64,000 nt of DNA from Candidatus Peregrinibacteria bacterium RIFOXYA2_FULL_41_18 (GCA_001788795.1 MFXH01000012.1:502-64501), one strand, 5' to 3'; numbered from the stretch's first letter, positions 7,905-16,732 are shown. The notes: generated by a model from the letters alone, not told the origin. Translations and numbers: made by a program.

Positions 7905-8930
7905 ATGGCTAAAATAATTGGATTAACAGGTTACATGGGGAGTGGAAAAGGGGAGGTCGTTAAATATCTCCACGGCAAAGGTTTTAAATACATTTCGCTT
8001 TCGGATATAGTTAGGAAAGAGGCAACGGATAGAGGGTTTCCACTGACCAGAGAGGTGCTGCAGAATATAGGGAATGAGCTTAGGGCGCAGCATGGCGCCG
8101 GAGTTCTTGGTATGAGGGTACGAGAGGTTGTTGCTGGTGATTTGGAGTCGGATTGGATTATAGACGGCATTAGAAATCCGGCTTGTATTATAGAGTTGCG
8201 AAAATTGCCCGAATTTAAGGTTGTTGGTATTAGTGCCAATGACGAGCTTCTTATTAATAGGCTGCTTGAGCGCGGGCGCGAGGGGGCTGTATTGACTCGT
8301 GAAGAGGTTTTGATGAAGCTTAATAGAGAGAAGGGGGTTGGTGAGCCCGAGGCAGGACAACAGGTTAAGAAATGCTTGGGAATGGTGGATTGTTTTATTC
8401 TTAATGAGGGTACTCTTGAGGATTTGCATAAGAAATTCCAACATTATCTGAATCTGTTGAATCGAACTGATAGACCGACTTTTGACGAGGTTTTTATGGA
8501 AATCTCTTATACATGGGCAAAAAGAGCGACTTGCTTGAGGCGCAGTGTTGGAGCGGTTATTGCGAAAGACGGTCAGCAGCTTACGGCAGGATATAACGGT
8601 GCTCCTCGCGGGGTTCCGCACTGTGCCGATGTTGGCGGATGTTTGAGAGCCAAGCTTGGTATCCCATCAGGTCAACGCGCCGAGATATGTAGAGGAACGC
8701 ACGCAGAACAGAATGCGATCACTCAGGCGGCAAAGTTCGGTATAAATATTGAAGGAGGTACTCTTTATTGCAATACTTTTCCATGTGTTATTTGTGCGAA
8801 AATGATCTTAAATGCCGGTATCAAGGAGGTTGTTTATGATAGTGATTATGATGATCCTTTATCTAAGGAGATATTGGGGCAGCAGAGTTTGTTGAAGATG
8901 AGGAGATACGAGGGGAAGTCGGGGAAGTAG
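7905..8930 (+). CDS. P-loop nucleotide kinase-like domain fused to dCMP deaminase
   Basis: Residues 1-170 from ATG 7905 form a kinase-like P-loop domain: GLTGYMGSGKGEV (Walker A), a dephospho-CoA-kinase/AAA_18-like DIVRKEA region and DWIIDGIRN. Residues 195-340 are a deoxycytidylate deaminase: GAVIAKDGQQLTAGYNGAPRG, the zinc motif THAEQNA with catalytic Glu, and FPCVICAKM giving the two zinc cysteines. dCMP deaminase makes dUMP for thymidylate synthesis. Yeast Dcd1 also carries a P-loop-like N-terminal extension. An in-frame GTG at 7860 is less likely because MAKIIGLTG is the natural domain start. The last residues (EGKSGK) are encoded by a GAAGTAG array. Confidence 0.88.
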   Translation: MAKIIGLTGYMGSGKGEVVKYLHGKGFKYISLSDIVRKEATDRGFPLTREVLQNIGNELRAQHGAGVLGMRVREVVAGDLESDWIIDGIRNPACIIELRKLPEFKVVGISANDELLINRLLERGREGAVLTREEVLMKLNREKGVGEPEAGQQVKKCLGMVDCFILNEGTLEDLHKKFQHYLNLLNRTDRPTFDEVFMEISYTWAKRATCLRRSVGAVIAKDGQQLTAGYNGAPRGVPHCADVGGCLRAKLGIPSGQRAEICRGTHAEQNAITQAAKFGINIEGGTLYCNTFPCVICAKMILNAGIKEVVYDSDYDDPLSKEILGQQSLLKMRRYEGKSGK

Positions 8931-8959
8931 GAGAAGTAGAAGAAGTGACATAGTGAAGA
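8914..8959 (+). repeat. gene-end GAAGTAG array, copy 2
   Basis: Four or five degenerate units and the GAAGTGACATAGTGAA terminus. The array begins inside the dCMP-deaminase fusion gene, supplies its last codons and its TAG stop, and continues into the spacer. The terminal TAGTGAA can pair with TTTCACTA about 15 bp later. Confidence 0.82.
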
Positions 8960-9019
8960 AGGTAGATGGGATTTCACTACAAGTTACCAGTTACAAGTTG
9001 CTATCTATCAGCTTTTTCT

Positions 9020-9047
9020 TTGACTTTTCTCCTTTAATCCTTATATT
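9020..9047 (+). promoter_or_regulatory. promoter of tRNA-Glu
   Basis: TTGACT (9020-9025), 16-bp spacer, TATATT (9042-9047), with the tRNA beginning 22 bases after the -10 box. Confidence 0.7.
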
Positions 9048-9068
9048 TGTTGTGCTCATTTGAAATGT

Positions 9069-9143
9069 GGGGCCATCGTCTAGGGGTTAGGACACCGGGT
9101 TTTCATCCCGACAACAGGAGTTCGATTCTCCTTGGCCCTACCA
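9069..9143 (+). tRNA. tRNA-Glu (anticodon UUC)
   Basis: Acceptor strand GGGGCCA pairs with TGGCCCT; the discriminator A and an encoded CCA follow (9141-9143). The D-arm is TCGTCTAGGGGTTAGGA. The anticodon loop TTTTCAT gives TTC for Glu, and the T-arm is AGGAG-TTCGATT-CTCCT. The outermost anticodon-stem pair is C-A, a small mismatch. It lies tail to tail with the SLH protein gene, five bases away. Confidence 0.93.
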
Positions 9144-9148
9144 ACACA

Positions 9149-10351
9149 TTATCGGTTTGCCAAGTATTGGTATATCGCTACCGCGACTTCTTTTCGCGTG
9201 AGATTTTGAGCAGGATATAGCGTATCTTCCGAGCGATCTGGGAATAGGTCGTATTTAACTGCCGTGCCTGCGTACGGAGCAAACCAGTCTTCCGCGGAGA
9301 CGTCTGTATATGAATAGTCGAGGTTTTCTTCTAGTTCGAAAGTAAGTGTTAGCATTTTTAGAAATTCAGCTGTGTTTACTGTATTCGCCGGTCCGAATGT
9401 TCCGTCCGCATATCCATTAATTATTCCAAGCTTTGCTGCTTTCATAACGAATTTTGTGTACCATTGATTGTCGACTACATCGCTGAATGATCCATTATTC
9501 ATTTCATCTTCTACGGTTTCGTATTTTGCGTATAGAAGGAATTTTGCAGCTTCCGCTCGGTTGACCTCTTTATCTCCTTTGAATTCTCCGTCAGGATATC
9601 CTCCGATTATACCGCGTCTATATAATTCTGCGGCTGATTGCCCTTCTAATGATGTAATGTCTGTATCAGAAAAAGGATTTTCGTATGATTCTAGATTTGT
9701 AATCACCACATCTTCAAAACCTGCCGGTGGTAATAAGACAGATGTTGTTTGCTCGTCGGTATCGTCGTCTTCGTCGCTATCGTCGGAGCTTTCATCTTCC
9801 TCTTCTTCTATGCAAGCGCCGTCGCTGCATCCGTTTTCGCAATCAACTGCTTCTACTTCCGTTATGCCGTCATCGTTACAAATATTTTCGAAAAGGTAGC
9901 AGTGTTCTCCGGAGCAGGAATCTACAGGGTTTTTATATCCTTCCGAGCAGTAGTCTGAGAATTCCGATGCCAAGTCGGTGTCAGGATTCGATACTGTTGT
10001 TCCTTGTTCGTAATAGTCTTCATCATCTGAATCCGTACACATGATTCCGGTTTCACTTATGCACGTTCCATCTTCGCATCCACCTGCGCAATCTGAAGCA
10101 TTAAGACTTGGTACTCCAAATTCGTCGTTGTAAAATTCGTATAAGAAACAGTTTTCTCCTGAGCATTCTTCGACTTCGTTTTTATAACCTTCTGAACAAT
10201 AGCTTGAGGAATCAGATTCGTCGTCAGATTCTTCCGCTTGGTCCTCCTGTTCGACCTCATCATAAGAATCTTCAGTGTCAGATGCGAAAATTTGTTTAAT
10301 TGGTACAGCAATAGCTATTCCTAAAATCAAAACCATTATGACCTTTTTCAT
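9149..10351 (-). CDS. secreted SLH-domain protein with duplicated Cys-rich module
   Basis: Probably anchored non-covalently to the cell wall. A signal peptide (residues 1-23, cut near IFAS) precedes an acidic Asp/Glu/Ser stretch. Two Cys-rich repeats follow (about 52-98 and 134-181), each with CSEGYKN...CSGE.C...DC..GC.DG.CI, which suggests disulfide-bonded mini-domains. A second acidic linker (182-202) leads to three SLH repeats (about 226-400) with typical GIIGGYPDGEF, AEAAKFL and GIINGYADGTFGP motifs. The Cys-rich repeats are not a family I can name. It is the first of two SLH proteins in this window. Confidence 0.9.
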   Translation of the reverse strand: MKKVIMVLILGIAIAVPIKQIFASDTEDSYDEVEQEDQAEESDDESDSSSYCSEGYKNEVEECSGENCFLYEFYNDEFGVPSLNASDCAGGCEDGTCISETGIMCTDSDDEDYYEQGTTVSNPDTDLASEFSDYCSEGYKNPVDSCSGEHCYLFENICNDDGITEVEAVDCENGCSDGACIEEEEDESSDDSDEDDDTDEQTTSVLLPPAGFEDVVITNLESYENPFSDTDITSLEGQSAAELYRRGIIGGYPDGEFKGDKEVNRAEAAKFLLYAKYETVEDEMNNGSFSDVVDNQWYTKFVMKAAKLGIINGYADGTFGPANTVNTAEFLKMLTLTFELEENLDYSYTDVSAEDWFAPYAGTAVKYDLFPDRSEDTLYPAQNLTRKEVAVAIYQYLANR

Positions 10352-10401
10352 ATTAGCTGTTGGGTTAAATATAATATGTATAAGTTGCTTATATCATTAG
10401 A

Positions 10402-10545
10402 TTACTTCTTTCCGCAATTCTTTGAATGAGGGCAGTTTTTGCAACTTTTTTCGCAGTCCAGAGAGTCTTTTATGTATTTCACGATGTATATTGCGGTGAA
10501 AGATATTGCCGATAGAAGAATGATTGTTTCGATTGTTGTTTTCAT
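10402..10545 (-). CDS. FeoB-associated Cys-rich membrane protein
   Basis: A 47-residue protein: an N-terminal TM helix (about residues 5-22) and a cysteine tail, CEKSCKNCPHSKNCGKK. This is the arrangement of the small FeoB-associated Cys-rich family encoded after feoB in many bacteria. It starts five bases after the feoB stop on the same strand, so it is part of the Feo operon. Its role in ferrous iron import is thought to be accessory (metal or redox), but this is not settled. Identification rests on size, topology, Cys spacing and context. Confidence 0.85.
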   Translation of the reverse strand: MKTTIETIILLSAISFTAIYIVKYIKDSLDCEKSCKNCPHSKNCGKK

Positions 10546-10550
10546 ATTGA

Positions 10551-12584
10551 TCAGTTAAATCCTAAGAGTTTTCCTGTTTGGTATATTAAGAAAGCTATTA
10601 TCCATGCTGTTAAAGTCGAATAGAAAACCGAGAAAAACATCCATTTCCATGAATTCGTTTCTTTTTTTATAGTGGCAAGAGTTGCTATGCACGGTATGTA
10701 CAGAAGCGTGAAGACCATGAATGAGTACGCCGAGAGGGGAGTGAAGTTTTGTTGTAAAATTGTCGATAGCGATTGAGTATCTCCTGTTCCCGCTATCCCG
10801 TATAATGTTCCGAAAGTTCCGACTACGACTTCTTTTGCTACAAGTCCAAACAGTAATGCGACCGAAGCCTCCCATGTCCCGAATCCAAGAGGTTTGAAGA
10901 TCGGCGATATCGCCTTCCCCAATATTCCAACTATGCTTTCCTCCGATCCATATTCGACACCTTGCGGAAGGTTTGCCATGAGCCATATTAGGATTGAAAA
11001 TGCCAAAATTATTGTTCCAGCTTTTTTAATGAATATCCACATTTTGCTCAATGCGTGAATTGTTATGCCTGTTACCGCTGGCCATCTGTAAGGTGGTAGT
11101 TCTATTACGAAAGGGGTGGAGAGTTTTTTTGAAAAGATTTTTTTGAAAAAAAGTCCGCTCAAAATTGCGATTACGATTCCAAGTCCATAAAGAGAAAATA
11201 CAATCAGGCCTTCGTTTGCAGAGAAAAAAGCTGCTGTAAACATTGCGTATACAGGCAATCTGGCTCCGCATGACATGAATGGATTTATAAGTATTGCAAT
11301 CAGCCTGTCGCGTTTTGATTCAAGCGTTCTTGTCGCCATGATTCCCGGTACATTGCATCCGAATCCAAGAATCATTGGTATGAAAGCTTTTCCATGCAGT
11401 CCTATTTTGTGCATGAATTTGTCCATTAAATATGCGACTCTCGACATGTAGCCCGAGTCTTCCAGTATGGCTATTATCAGAAATAAAATTCCTATTATCG
11501 GTGTGAATGTAAGCATTCCGCCGACCCCTCCGATTATTCCGTCTATCACCATTGATCTTAGCCATTCCGATGCATTAAGGCTTGCAAGTATGCTTGTTAA
11601 TCTTTCTGAAATCTCTGCTATAAATAATTCTATGAGGTGGCTTAATGGTTTGGAAAGTTTGAATGTTATTTGGAATATAATCCATGCTATTAGCATGAAT
11701 ATTGGCAGACCGAGAAACTTATTTGTGAGTATTTTGTCGGCCTTGTCTGATTTCGTGATTGATTCCTCTTTTTCTTGTCGGATAGTTTCCTTAGCAAGAC
11801 CTTTTATGAAACCGTATCGTGTTTGAGCCAATATGGTGTTTATATCTTTGCCGAATATTTTTTCGAGGTTGGCGATGCTGTTGTCCGATTCTCTTTTGAG
11901 GTCGAAGTAATAAGGTTTTTTGACCATTTCCTGTTCTATTCTCAAATCTTGTTCCAGAAGTTTTATGGCTGTCCATTCCGGACTTGGCGATTCGTGTTTT
12001 TGGATCTTTAGAAAATCTTTTATTTTGATTAACTCGCGGTCTATATCCTCGCCGTATTTAAGTTTTATACCTGTTTTTCTGCTAGACGCGGAGTGATTGA
12101 TTGCCGTGTCGAGCAGATCTTTTATTCCTTTTTTATTTTTTGCGGCGATTCTTACTACCGGTACTCCAAGCAGTGTTGATAGTTTTTTTGTGTCTATTTT
12201 TATTCCCGATTCCTCTGCAAGATCCAGCATGTTGATTGCGATTACGAGAGGTGCGCCCAGTTCGATTAGCTGTATCGTCATGAAAAGATTTCTTTCCAAG
12301 TTTTGGGCGTCGAGGATTTGTATTATTGCGTCAGGGCGTTCTTCAAGTATGAATTGAGATGTTATAGTTTCTTCTTCCGTATAGGCAGTGAGGCTATAAG
12401 AACCCGGAAGGTCTATAATTTTTATTGCATGATTGTTGTGCGTGAAAACCCCCTCTTTTTTTTCGATGGTTTTACCCGGCCAGTTTCCCACGTGTTGTCT
12501 GGCACCCGTAAGAGCGTTGAACAAAGTGGATTTTCCTGTATTGGGGTTCCCGACTATTCCAATTTTAATTGAGTGTTTTTGCAT
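10551..12584 (-). CDS. feoB: ferrous iron transporter B
   Basis: FeoB imports Fe2+ across the cytoplasmic membrane. The 677-aa protein has the complete architecture. The N-terminal GTPase has G1 [13 protein letters not shown]2 region GNWPGKT, G3 DLPGSYSL and G4 NMLD. A helical guanine-dissociation-inhibitor-like linker covers about 170-260, and two Gate domains plus further TM helices fill 280-677. The conserved [13 protein letters not shown] and SCGARLPVY segments carry the cysteines usual in FeoB. It overlaps feoA by 20 bp and is followed by the small Cys-rich gene. No fragmentation is seen. Confidence 0.97.
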   Translation of the reverse strand: MQKHSIKIGIVGNPNTGKSTLFNALTGARQHVGNWPGKTIEKKEGVFTHNNHAIKIIDLPGSYSLTAYTEEETITSQFILEERPDAIIQILDAQNLERNLFMTIQLIELGAPLVIAINMLDLAEESGIKIDTKKLSTLLGVPVVRIAAKNKKGIKDLLDTAINHSASSRKTGIKLKYGEDIDRELIKIKDFLKIQKHESPSPEWTAIKLLEQDLRIEQEMVKKPYYFDLKRESDNSIANLEKIFGKDINTILAQTRYGFIKGLAKETIRQEKEESITKSDKADKILTNKFLGLPIFMLIAWIIFQITFKLSKPLSHLIELFIAEISERLTSILASLNASEWLRSMVIDGIIGGVGGMLTFTPIIGILFLIIAILEDSGYMSRVAYLMDKFMHKIGLHGKAFIPMILGFGCNVPGIMATRTLESKRDRLIAILINPFMSCGARLPVYAMFTAAFFSANEGLIVFSLYGLGIVIAILSGLFFKKIFSKKLSTPFVIELPPYRWPAVTGITIHALSKMWIFIKKAGTIILAFSILIWLMANLPQGVEYGSEESIVGILGKAISPIFKPLGFGTWEASVALLFGLVAKEVVVGTFGTLYGIAGTGDTQSLSTILQQNFTPLSAYSFMVFTLLYIPCIATLATIKKETNSWKWMFFSVFYSTLTAWIIAFLIYQTGKLLGFN

Positions 12585-12792
12585 GAATTTTAGACGCCTC
12601 GCCTCGACCGATTGCTATTTTCGAGTTGAGTACGTGAATTATTATTGGTCCGAAATTATCGTTTTTCATAACTGTTAGTTTTGTTCCCTCGAAAATTCCG
12701 AGGTCGCATAATCTTCTTGAAAAATCCTTGCCGCAATTTATTCCTGTTATTTCCGCTTCGGATCCTTGTTTTAGCTCTGATAGTGTTCTCAT
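12565..12792 (-). CDS. feoA: ferrous iron transport protein A
   Basis: FeoA is a small cytoplasmic SH3-like protein that supports FeoB. The 75 residues begin [18 protein letters not shown] and include [16 protein letters not shown], the usual FeoA core, and [11 protein letters not shown] near the end. It begins directly after the regulator stop codon with no spacer and overlaps feoB by 20 bp, so the three genes are probably translated from one mRNA. Confidence 0.95.
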   Translation of the reverse strand: MRTLSELKQGSEAEITGINCGKDFSRRLCDLGIFEGTKLTVMKNDNFGPIIIHVLNSKIAIGRGEASKIHAKTLN

Positions 12793-13197
12793 TTATGGCT
12801 TGGGGATTACGTGTCCGCACGGGCAGACTTTTGGATTTTTAAGTATTTTTGCCATTCTCTTTACGACTTTGTCTGACAAAGAATGTTCGAGCCTGTGGGC
12901 TTCCTTGTGCAGATCGCGTTTATTGATTTTCAGTATGTTATGCATGAATGATTCGGCGATTCTGTGCCTGTATGTGATTTTGCGCGCCTCTTTTAATCCC
13001 TTTTTGGTAAGCTTGATGTTTGAGTACGGAGGCATTTCTATATATCCGTCTGTTTTCAGTTTTTTCAACATTTCGGATGCCGCGGGCTTGGAGACATTCA
13101 GCCTGTTGGCGATTTCTATGGACTTAATTGTGCCTTCGCTCGATTCGTTTATGCAGAACATTGCGCGCAGGTAATCCTCTCTGTTTATGCTTTTCAT
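12793..13197 (-). CDS. DtxR/MntR-family metal-dependent repressor
   Basis: An iron- or manganese-sensing transcription regulator at the head of the Feo operon. Residues 1-65 form the winged helix (EDYLRAMF, SIEIANRLNVSKPAASEMLKKL recognition helix, YIEMPPY wing). Residues 66-134 form the dimerisation and metal-binding part, with HRIAESFM, EAHRLEHSLSD and CPCGHVIPKP, providing the expected His/Glu/Cys ligands. It lacks the C-terminal SH3 domain of DtxR, as MntR-type members do. A palindrome lies on its own promoter, so it probably represses itself together with feoA and feoB when metal is plentiful. Confidence 0.93.
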   Translation of the reverse strand: MKSINREDYLRAMFCINESSEGTIKSIEIANRLNVSKPAASEMLKKLKTDGYIEMPPYSNIKLTKKGLKEARKITYRHRIAESFMHNILKINKRDLHKEAHRLEHSLSDKVVKRMAKILKNPKVCPCGHVIPKP

Positions 13198-13204
13198 GTA
13201 CTTA

Positions 13205-13248
13205 AGTTAGGTGCGCTTAACTATATTACGCTTGTCGTTTTAAGTCAA
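13205..13248 (-). promoter_or_regulatory. Feo operon promoter with overlapping DtxR-type operator
   Basis: On the minus strand TTGACT (13243-13248), a 17-bp spacer and TATAGT (13220-13225) form a near-consensus promoter. The inverted repeat AGTTAGG-TGCG-CTTAACT (13205-13222) overlaps the -10 box and the expected start site and ends eight bases from the regulator's ATG. Binding there would block RNA polymerase directly, fitting autorepression by the DtxR-type protein. Confidence 0.75.
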
Positions 13249-13323
13249 TCTTTTCTGTTGCAAATCCTTATCTGTTGGATTATTTTGTCTTTGGTTTTAT
13301 TTTAAAAAATAAAAAAACAAAAC

Positions 13324-14466
13324 ATGCCAAACGTATTTACCAAGACCACTACGGTCGGGTACGGTTCTCGTATCATGAAGTCGATTGTTGGGGTTCTTCT
13401 CGGGATTGCTTTGTTTATAGGTTCGTTTGCGGTTCTTTATTGGAATGAGGGTAGAGCTGATTTGTCGAAAATTGCAGTGACGGCTACCGATATCAGTGTG
13501 GATGCAACTGTTGCTGTTGATGGTTCGCTCGTGTCTGTTTCAGACGTTTTGAGTTCGACTGAGACTCTTGGTGATAATTATTTGGTTGCCGGATCTTATA
13601 TTGCGGTGGGTCGAATTGTTGAAATGTATTCTTGGGATCAAGAGACGGATTCGAGTTCAAATACAAACGTCGGCGGATCTGAAACAACGACGACAACTTA
13701 TAATTACAAGAATATATGGACGGAGTATCCGGCGGATTCAACAAGTTTTGAGTATTCCGCTGATCACTATAATCCTGCTAAGGCGATTGAAAGTGTGGAG
13801 AAAAGAGTTACTTCCGCAACTGTTGGTCAGTATTCCGTAGATATTGCAAATGTTGTTTTGCCTGAATTCAGCGCAGTTACTTTAACAGATCAGAATATTG
13901 TTTTGCCGCAGGTTTCCGATATGACCGCTAAGCTTTCAGGCGGATATATTTATGTTGGCAAAGGTACTCCGGAAGTTCCGCAGGTGGGTGATTTGAGAAT
14001 CAAATATGAGGTTTTGAATACGGGTGGTAATGTCACTGTTTTCGGTAAATTGAGTGGAGGTGCGATTGCTTCTTATATGGACGAAGATGGTAATACGCTT
14101 TTCAGGATTTTTAATGCTACGAGGGAAGATGCGATTGTTATTTTGCACGCCGAATATGTTACTTCTCTTTGGCTTCTCAGAGCTTTGGGATTTGTGATGA
14201 TGTGGTTTGGTTTGATGCTTATTTTTGCGCCTTTATCGACAGTGCTTGATGTGCTTCCTTTCTTGGGAGGTGTAAGCAGATTCATTATTGGTGCGATTAC
14301 GTTTGTGGTTTCTGTGGTTTTCGCAGGAGTTACAATTCTGGTTTCAATGGTTGTGCATAGTGTTATTGCGCTTGTGGTCGTGGCGGTGTTGGCGATCGCG
14401 AGTGTTGTGCTTATTGGCAAGAAGGTTGCAAGCAAGAAGTCGGGTGGGATTATGCAAAAATCATAA
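13324..14466 (+). CDS. TMEM43-family membrane protein
   Basis: A 380-residue membrane protein matching the TMEM43 family pattern: an N-terminal FTKTTTVGYGSRIMKSIVGVLLG segment leading into a TM helix, then LYWNEGRA, a long extracytoplasmic domain (about 45-270), and a C-terminal bundle of four hydrophobic helices. Bacterial members have no established function; the eukaryotic relative is a nuclear-envelope/ER protein. A candidate promoter, TTGCAA-17-TATTTT (13258-13286), precedes it, divergent from the Feo promoter. It is followed 32 bp later by a DUF4349 gene, so the two may form an envelope pair. Confidence 0.82.
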   Translation: MPNVFTKTTTVGYGSRIMKSIVGVLLGIALFIGSFAVLYWNEGRADLSKIAVTATDISVDATVAVDGSLVSVSDVLSSTETLGDNYLVAGSYIAVGRIVEMYSWDQETDSSSNTNVGGSETTTTTYNYKNIWTEYPADSTSFEYSADHYNPAKAIESVEKRVTSATVGQYSVDIANVVLPEFSAVTLTDQNIVLPQVSDMTAKLSGGYIYVGKGTPEVPQVGDLRIKYEVLNTGGNVTVFGKLSGGAIASYMDEDGNTLFRIFNATREDAIVILHAEYVTSLWLLRALGFVMMWFGLMLIFAPLSTVLDVLPFLGGVSRFIIGAITFVVSVVFAGVTILVSMVVHSVIALVVVAVLAIASVVLIGKKVASKKSGGIMQKS

Positions 14467-14498
14467 TGTGGATTTTTTAAAATTTAACAAAAATAAAA

Positions 14499-15455
14499 AT
14501 GAAATGTTGTGAATTCATGAAAACAAAATGGGGCAAAGTTGTGAAAATAGCCGCTTTTGTTTTGTTACTCATTCTTGTTTATGGTGCAGGTTTTAATAAA
14601 GGCGGATATACCACGAGTTACGAGGAGTCTTATTATGGAGTAGTCGGATCGAGCTATGATGATTACTATGATTATAGTGAGGGTGAGAACAAGGTGATGT
14701 CAGAGTCATCTATTTCTTATGATTACTATTATGACGAAATGCCTTCTCCCGGAGAGTCTGCTGTTGATGTCAGCCAGATAGATTTTACGGATGCGATGAT
14801 TATCAAAAACGGCAGTTTGACCATGCGAGTTGATAGTACGAACGAGAGTGTTTCCGCTATTTCGGATTTGGCGAAGAGTCTTGGTGGATATGTTTCTTAT
14901 TCATCCACTTATGAGAATTATGATGGTTCTATGGCAGGCAGTGTTGAGTTCCGCGTTCCTGCCGATAAATTCGATGATGCCATGACGGGTGTTAAGGGAA
15001 TGGCTGATGTTATAGATGCCGAATCGGTTGATGCGCAGGATGTTACTGAAGAGTATATCGATTTGGAGGCAAGGCTTGAAAATAAAAAAGCGCTTGAAGC
15101 GCAGTATCTTGAGGTCCTTAATAGCGCTACGAATGTGACAGATATTTTATCTGTTTACAGTTATCTCGAAAGCGTAAGAAGTGAGATTGATTCGCTTGAA
15201 GGACAGATGCAGTATTATGAAAATCAATCTTCTTATTCGACGATTACGGTTTATTTGAGTGAAAATATTACAATTACCACGCCGGCTAAGGACTGGAGAC
15301 CTGTCGAGGTGTTCAAAGAGGCTGTTTCTGGTTGGATAGTTTTCTTGCAGGAGATTGTCAATTTCGTGATAGTTGTTGTTGTTTATTTGTGGATTGTGCC
15401 AGTTGTTTGGGTGGTTGTGAAGATTGTTAGGAAGATGAGAAAAGGCAGAAGGTAG
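14499..15455 (+). CDS. DUF4349-domain membrane-anchored protein
   Basis: An N-terminal TM anchor (residues 11-27) is followed by a Tyr/Ser/Asp-rich stretch. The DUF4349 domain spans about 95-265, with IIKNGSLTMRVDS, GGYVSYSSTYEN, VEFRVPADKFDDAM and DVTEEYIDLEARLENKKALE, the last entering a coiled coil. A C-terminal TM helix (about 283-305) and a basic tail end the protein. The family is extracytoplasmic with unknown role. The stop codon and the last Arg codons lie inside a GGCAGAA-type array, and a strong terminator follows. The upstream motif TTTAACAAA sits seven bases before the ATG. Confidence 0.87.
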   Translation: MKCCEFMKTKWGKVVKIAAFVLLLILVYGAGFNKGGYTTSYEESYYGVVGSSYDDYYDYSEGENKVMSESSISYDYYYDEMPSPGESAVDVSQIDFTDAMIIKNGSLTMRVDSTNESVSAISDLAKSLGGYVSYSSTYENYDGSMAGSVEFRVPADKFDDAMTGVKGMADVIDAESVDAQDVTEEYIDLEARLENKKALEAQYLEVLNSATNVTDILSVYSYLESVRSEIDSLEGQMQYYENQSSYSTITVYLSENITITTPAKDWRPVEVFKEAVSGWIVFLQEIVNFVIVVVVYLWIVPVVWVVVKIVRKMRKGRR

Positions 15456-15472
15456 AAGGCATAAGGCATAAG
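15440..15472 (+). repeat. 7-bp tandem array overlapping a gene end
   Basis: Units GGCAGAA, GGTAGAA, GGCATAA, GGCATAA. They encode the last residues of the DUF4349 protein (KGRR) and include its TAG stop, then run to the terminator. Confidence 0.8.
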
Positions 15473-15473
15473 T

Positions 15474-15515
15474 AAAAGCCGCTTTGCAGGTGATTCTGCG
15501 AGGCGGCTTTTTTTT
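15474..15515 (+). terminator. intrinsic terminator
   Basis: AAGCCGC (15476-15482) pairs with GCGGCTT (15503-15509), with inner CTTTGCAG/CTGCGAG pairing, followed by eight Ts. The T-run merges with the -35 box of the next promoter. Confidence 0.9.
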
Positions 15516-15541
15516 GACTTGTGGCGTTTCTCTGATATTAT
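15514..15541 (+). promoter_or_regulatory. promoter of the PEP/pyruvate-binding-like gene
   Basis: TTGACT (15514-15519), 16-bp spacer, TATTAT (15536-15541), ending 21 bases before the TTG start. It begins directly at the end of the previous terminator. Confidence 0.7.
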
Positions 15542-15562
15542 TCGCTTCCTTAAAATATTATT

Positions 15563-16672
15563 TTGGACGGTAAACTTCGTGAACATATAGAGGAATATGG
15601 CGGTAAACACGGTGCGCTTGTTTATCTGCGAGAGCAGGTTGACGGGGGGGGTAAATACGTGTTGCCGCTCGAAGTCTTAAAGGATGGAGACGCTTATACC
15701 GGAGAGAATCATAGGGCTGTTAAGGCGGCGTGCAAAGAAGTTGGTTCCGATAGGGTTATTATAAGAACAAGCGAGCCGACAGATTTTCAAGGGATGGTGG
15801 ACGCGATGCCTACGAGGGTTGTTGATGCAGGAGGTTGGTTTTCTCGTGGGCGTATTGCGAAGGTTATTGAGCAAGTCAGACAGAGATGTGCTCATCCAGA
15901 TGTTCTCAGATATGCCGAGGTTGAAGGATTTGGATATGATCCAAAAAGGGTTAGTGTTTCGGTTACGCCTTTTTCAGGATATCCACATGGACTGGTTACG
16001 GAGCATCCGAATCAGGACGGAGTGAGGTTGGTTGATCAATTTACACCATATGGCGATAGTGATACTGCTTTTGATCATAATGCTGCAGATTTTCTTGATG
16101 ACGAGCTTGTTTATAAATATCGATGCGATAGAGGTTTTAAAAGATTTCTACCTGTTCAAAAATGGTTAAGAGAATCCGGCGTTTTGGACTCGAATATTGC
16201 TTATCAGTTTGAGTGTGGTAGTGGAGGTCGAAATCCCATATTGTTTCAAGTGAGGGAATTTGCGAGAAGAGCAAGTGCGAATTTCGAAGTTGACGGCAGG
16301 TCGAATATAAGGATTAGGCGTGTTTTTGGTGTTACGCCGGAGGATGGGGTTTTGGTTGATGTTTCGCATGGGCGAAAGGTGCCGAATGATGCCGGCGATG
16401 ATCAGCTTTTTGCATTGGTTGTTGGTTATAATAGTTCTCTCTTGGAGATGCATCAAGTCGCAGATCCTAGGATTGCAGGTTATTTTGGTGGGGGGAGATC
16501 TAATAGTGCTTTATCTCATCAGACTACAAGGTTTGTACAGGCGGCGTTGCGGCATGAGCATGGCTTTGCGGATGTAAGTCTTGCCAGTAGGGGTTTTGAT
16601 GTGGCAAAAGGGTCTCGAAAAGTCAGAGTGGTTTCTGACGGTTTTACTCAGAAAATTGAGAGAGTGGAATAG
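15563..16672 (+). CDS. unknown protein resembling the PEP/pyruvate-binding ATP-grasp domain
   Basis: 369 residues from a TTG start. The N-terminus (YGGKHGALVYLRE) and VIIRTSEPTDFQGMVDAMPT recall the GGK and VRSS regions of the nucleotide-binding domain of phosphoenolpyruvate synthase and pyruvate phosphate dikinase. GYPHGLVTEHPN and a late FECGSGGRNPILFQVREFARR resemble its closing lobe. The swivelling His and catalytic TIM-barrel domains of those enzymes are absent. It could be a stand-alone ligase or a degenerate relative. It is monocistronic with its own promoter and a preceding terminator. The family call is an inference from short motifs. Confidence 0.5.
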   Translation: MDGKLREHIEEYGGKHGALVYLREQVDGGGKYVLPLEVLKDGDAYTGENHRAVKAACKEVGSDRVIIRTSEPTDFQGMVDAMPTRVVDAGGWFSRGRIAKVIEQVRQRCAHPDVLRYAEVEGFGYDPKRVSVSVTPFSGYPHGLVTEHPNQDGVRLVDQFTPYGDSDTAFDHNAADFLDDELVYKYRCDRGFKRFLPVQKWLRESGVLDSNIAYQFECGSGGRNPILFQVREFARRASANFEVDGRSNIRIRRVFGVTPEDGVLVDVSHGRKVPNDAGDDQLFALVVGYNSSLLEMHQVADPRIAGYFGGGRSNSALSHQTTRFVQAALRHEHGFADVSLASRGFDVAKGSRKVRVVSDGFTQKIERVE

Positions 16673-16732
16673 TTTTGCTTCTTAAGCCGGTTTTCGTTTA
16701 AGATGTTTTTCGTGTAAAACTAAATTTTTTTT

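Noticed and set aside
9468-9958. Several plus-strand frames opposite the SLH protein
   Set aside because: They are antisense to acidic and SLH-coding sequence, rich in Ser or Arg as expected from complementing Asp/Glu codons.
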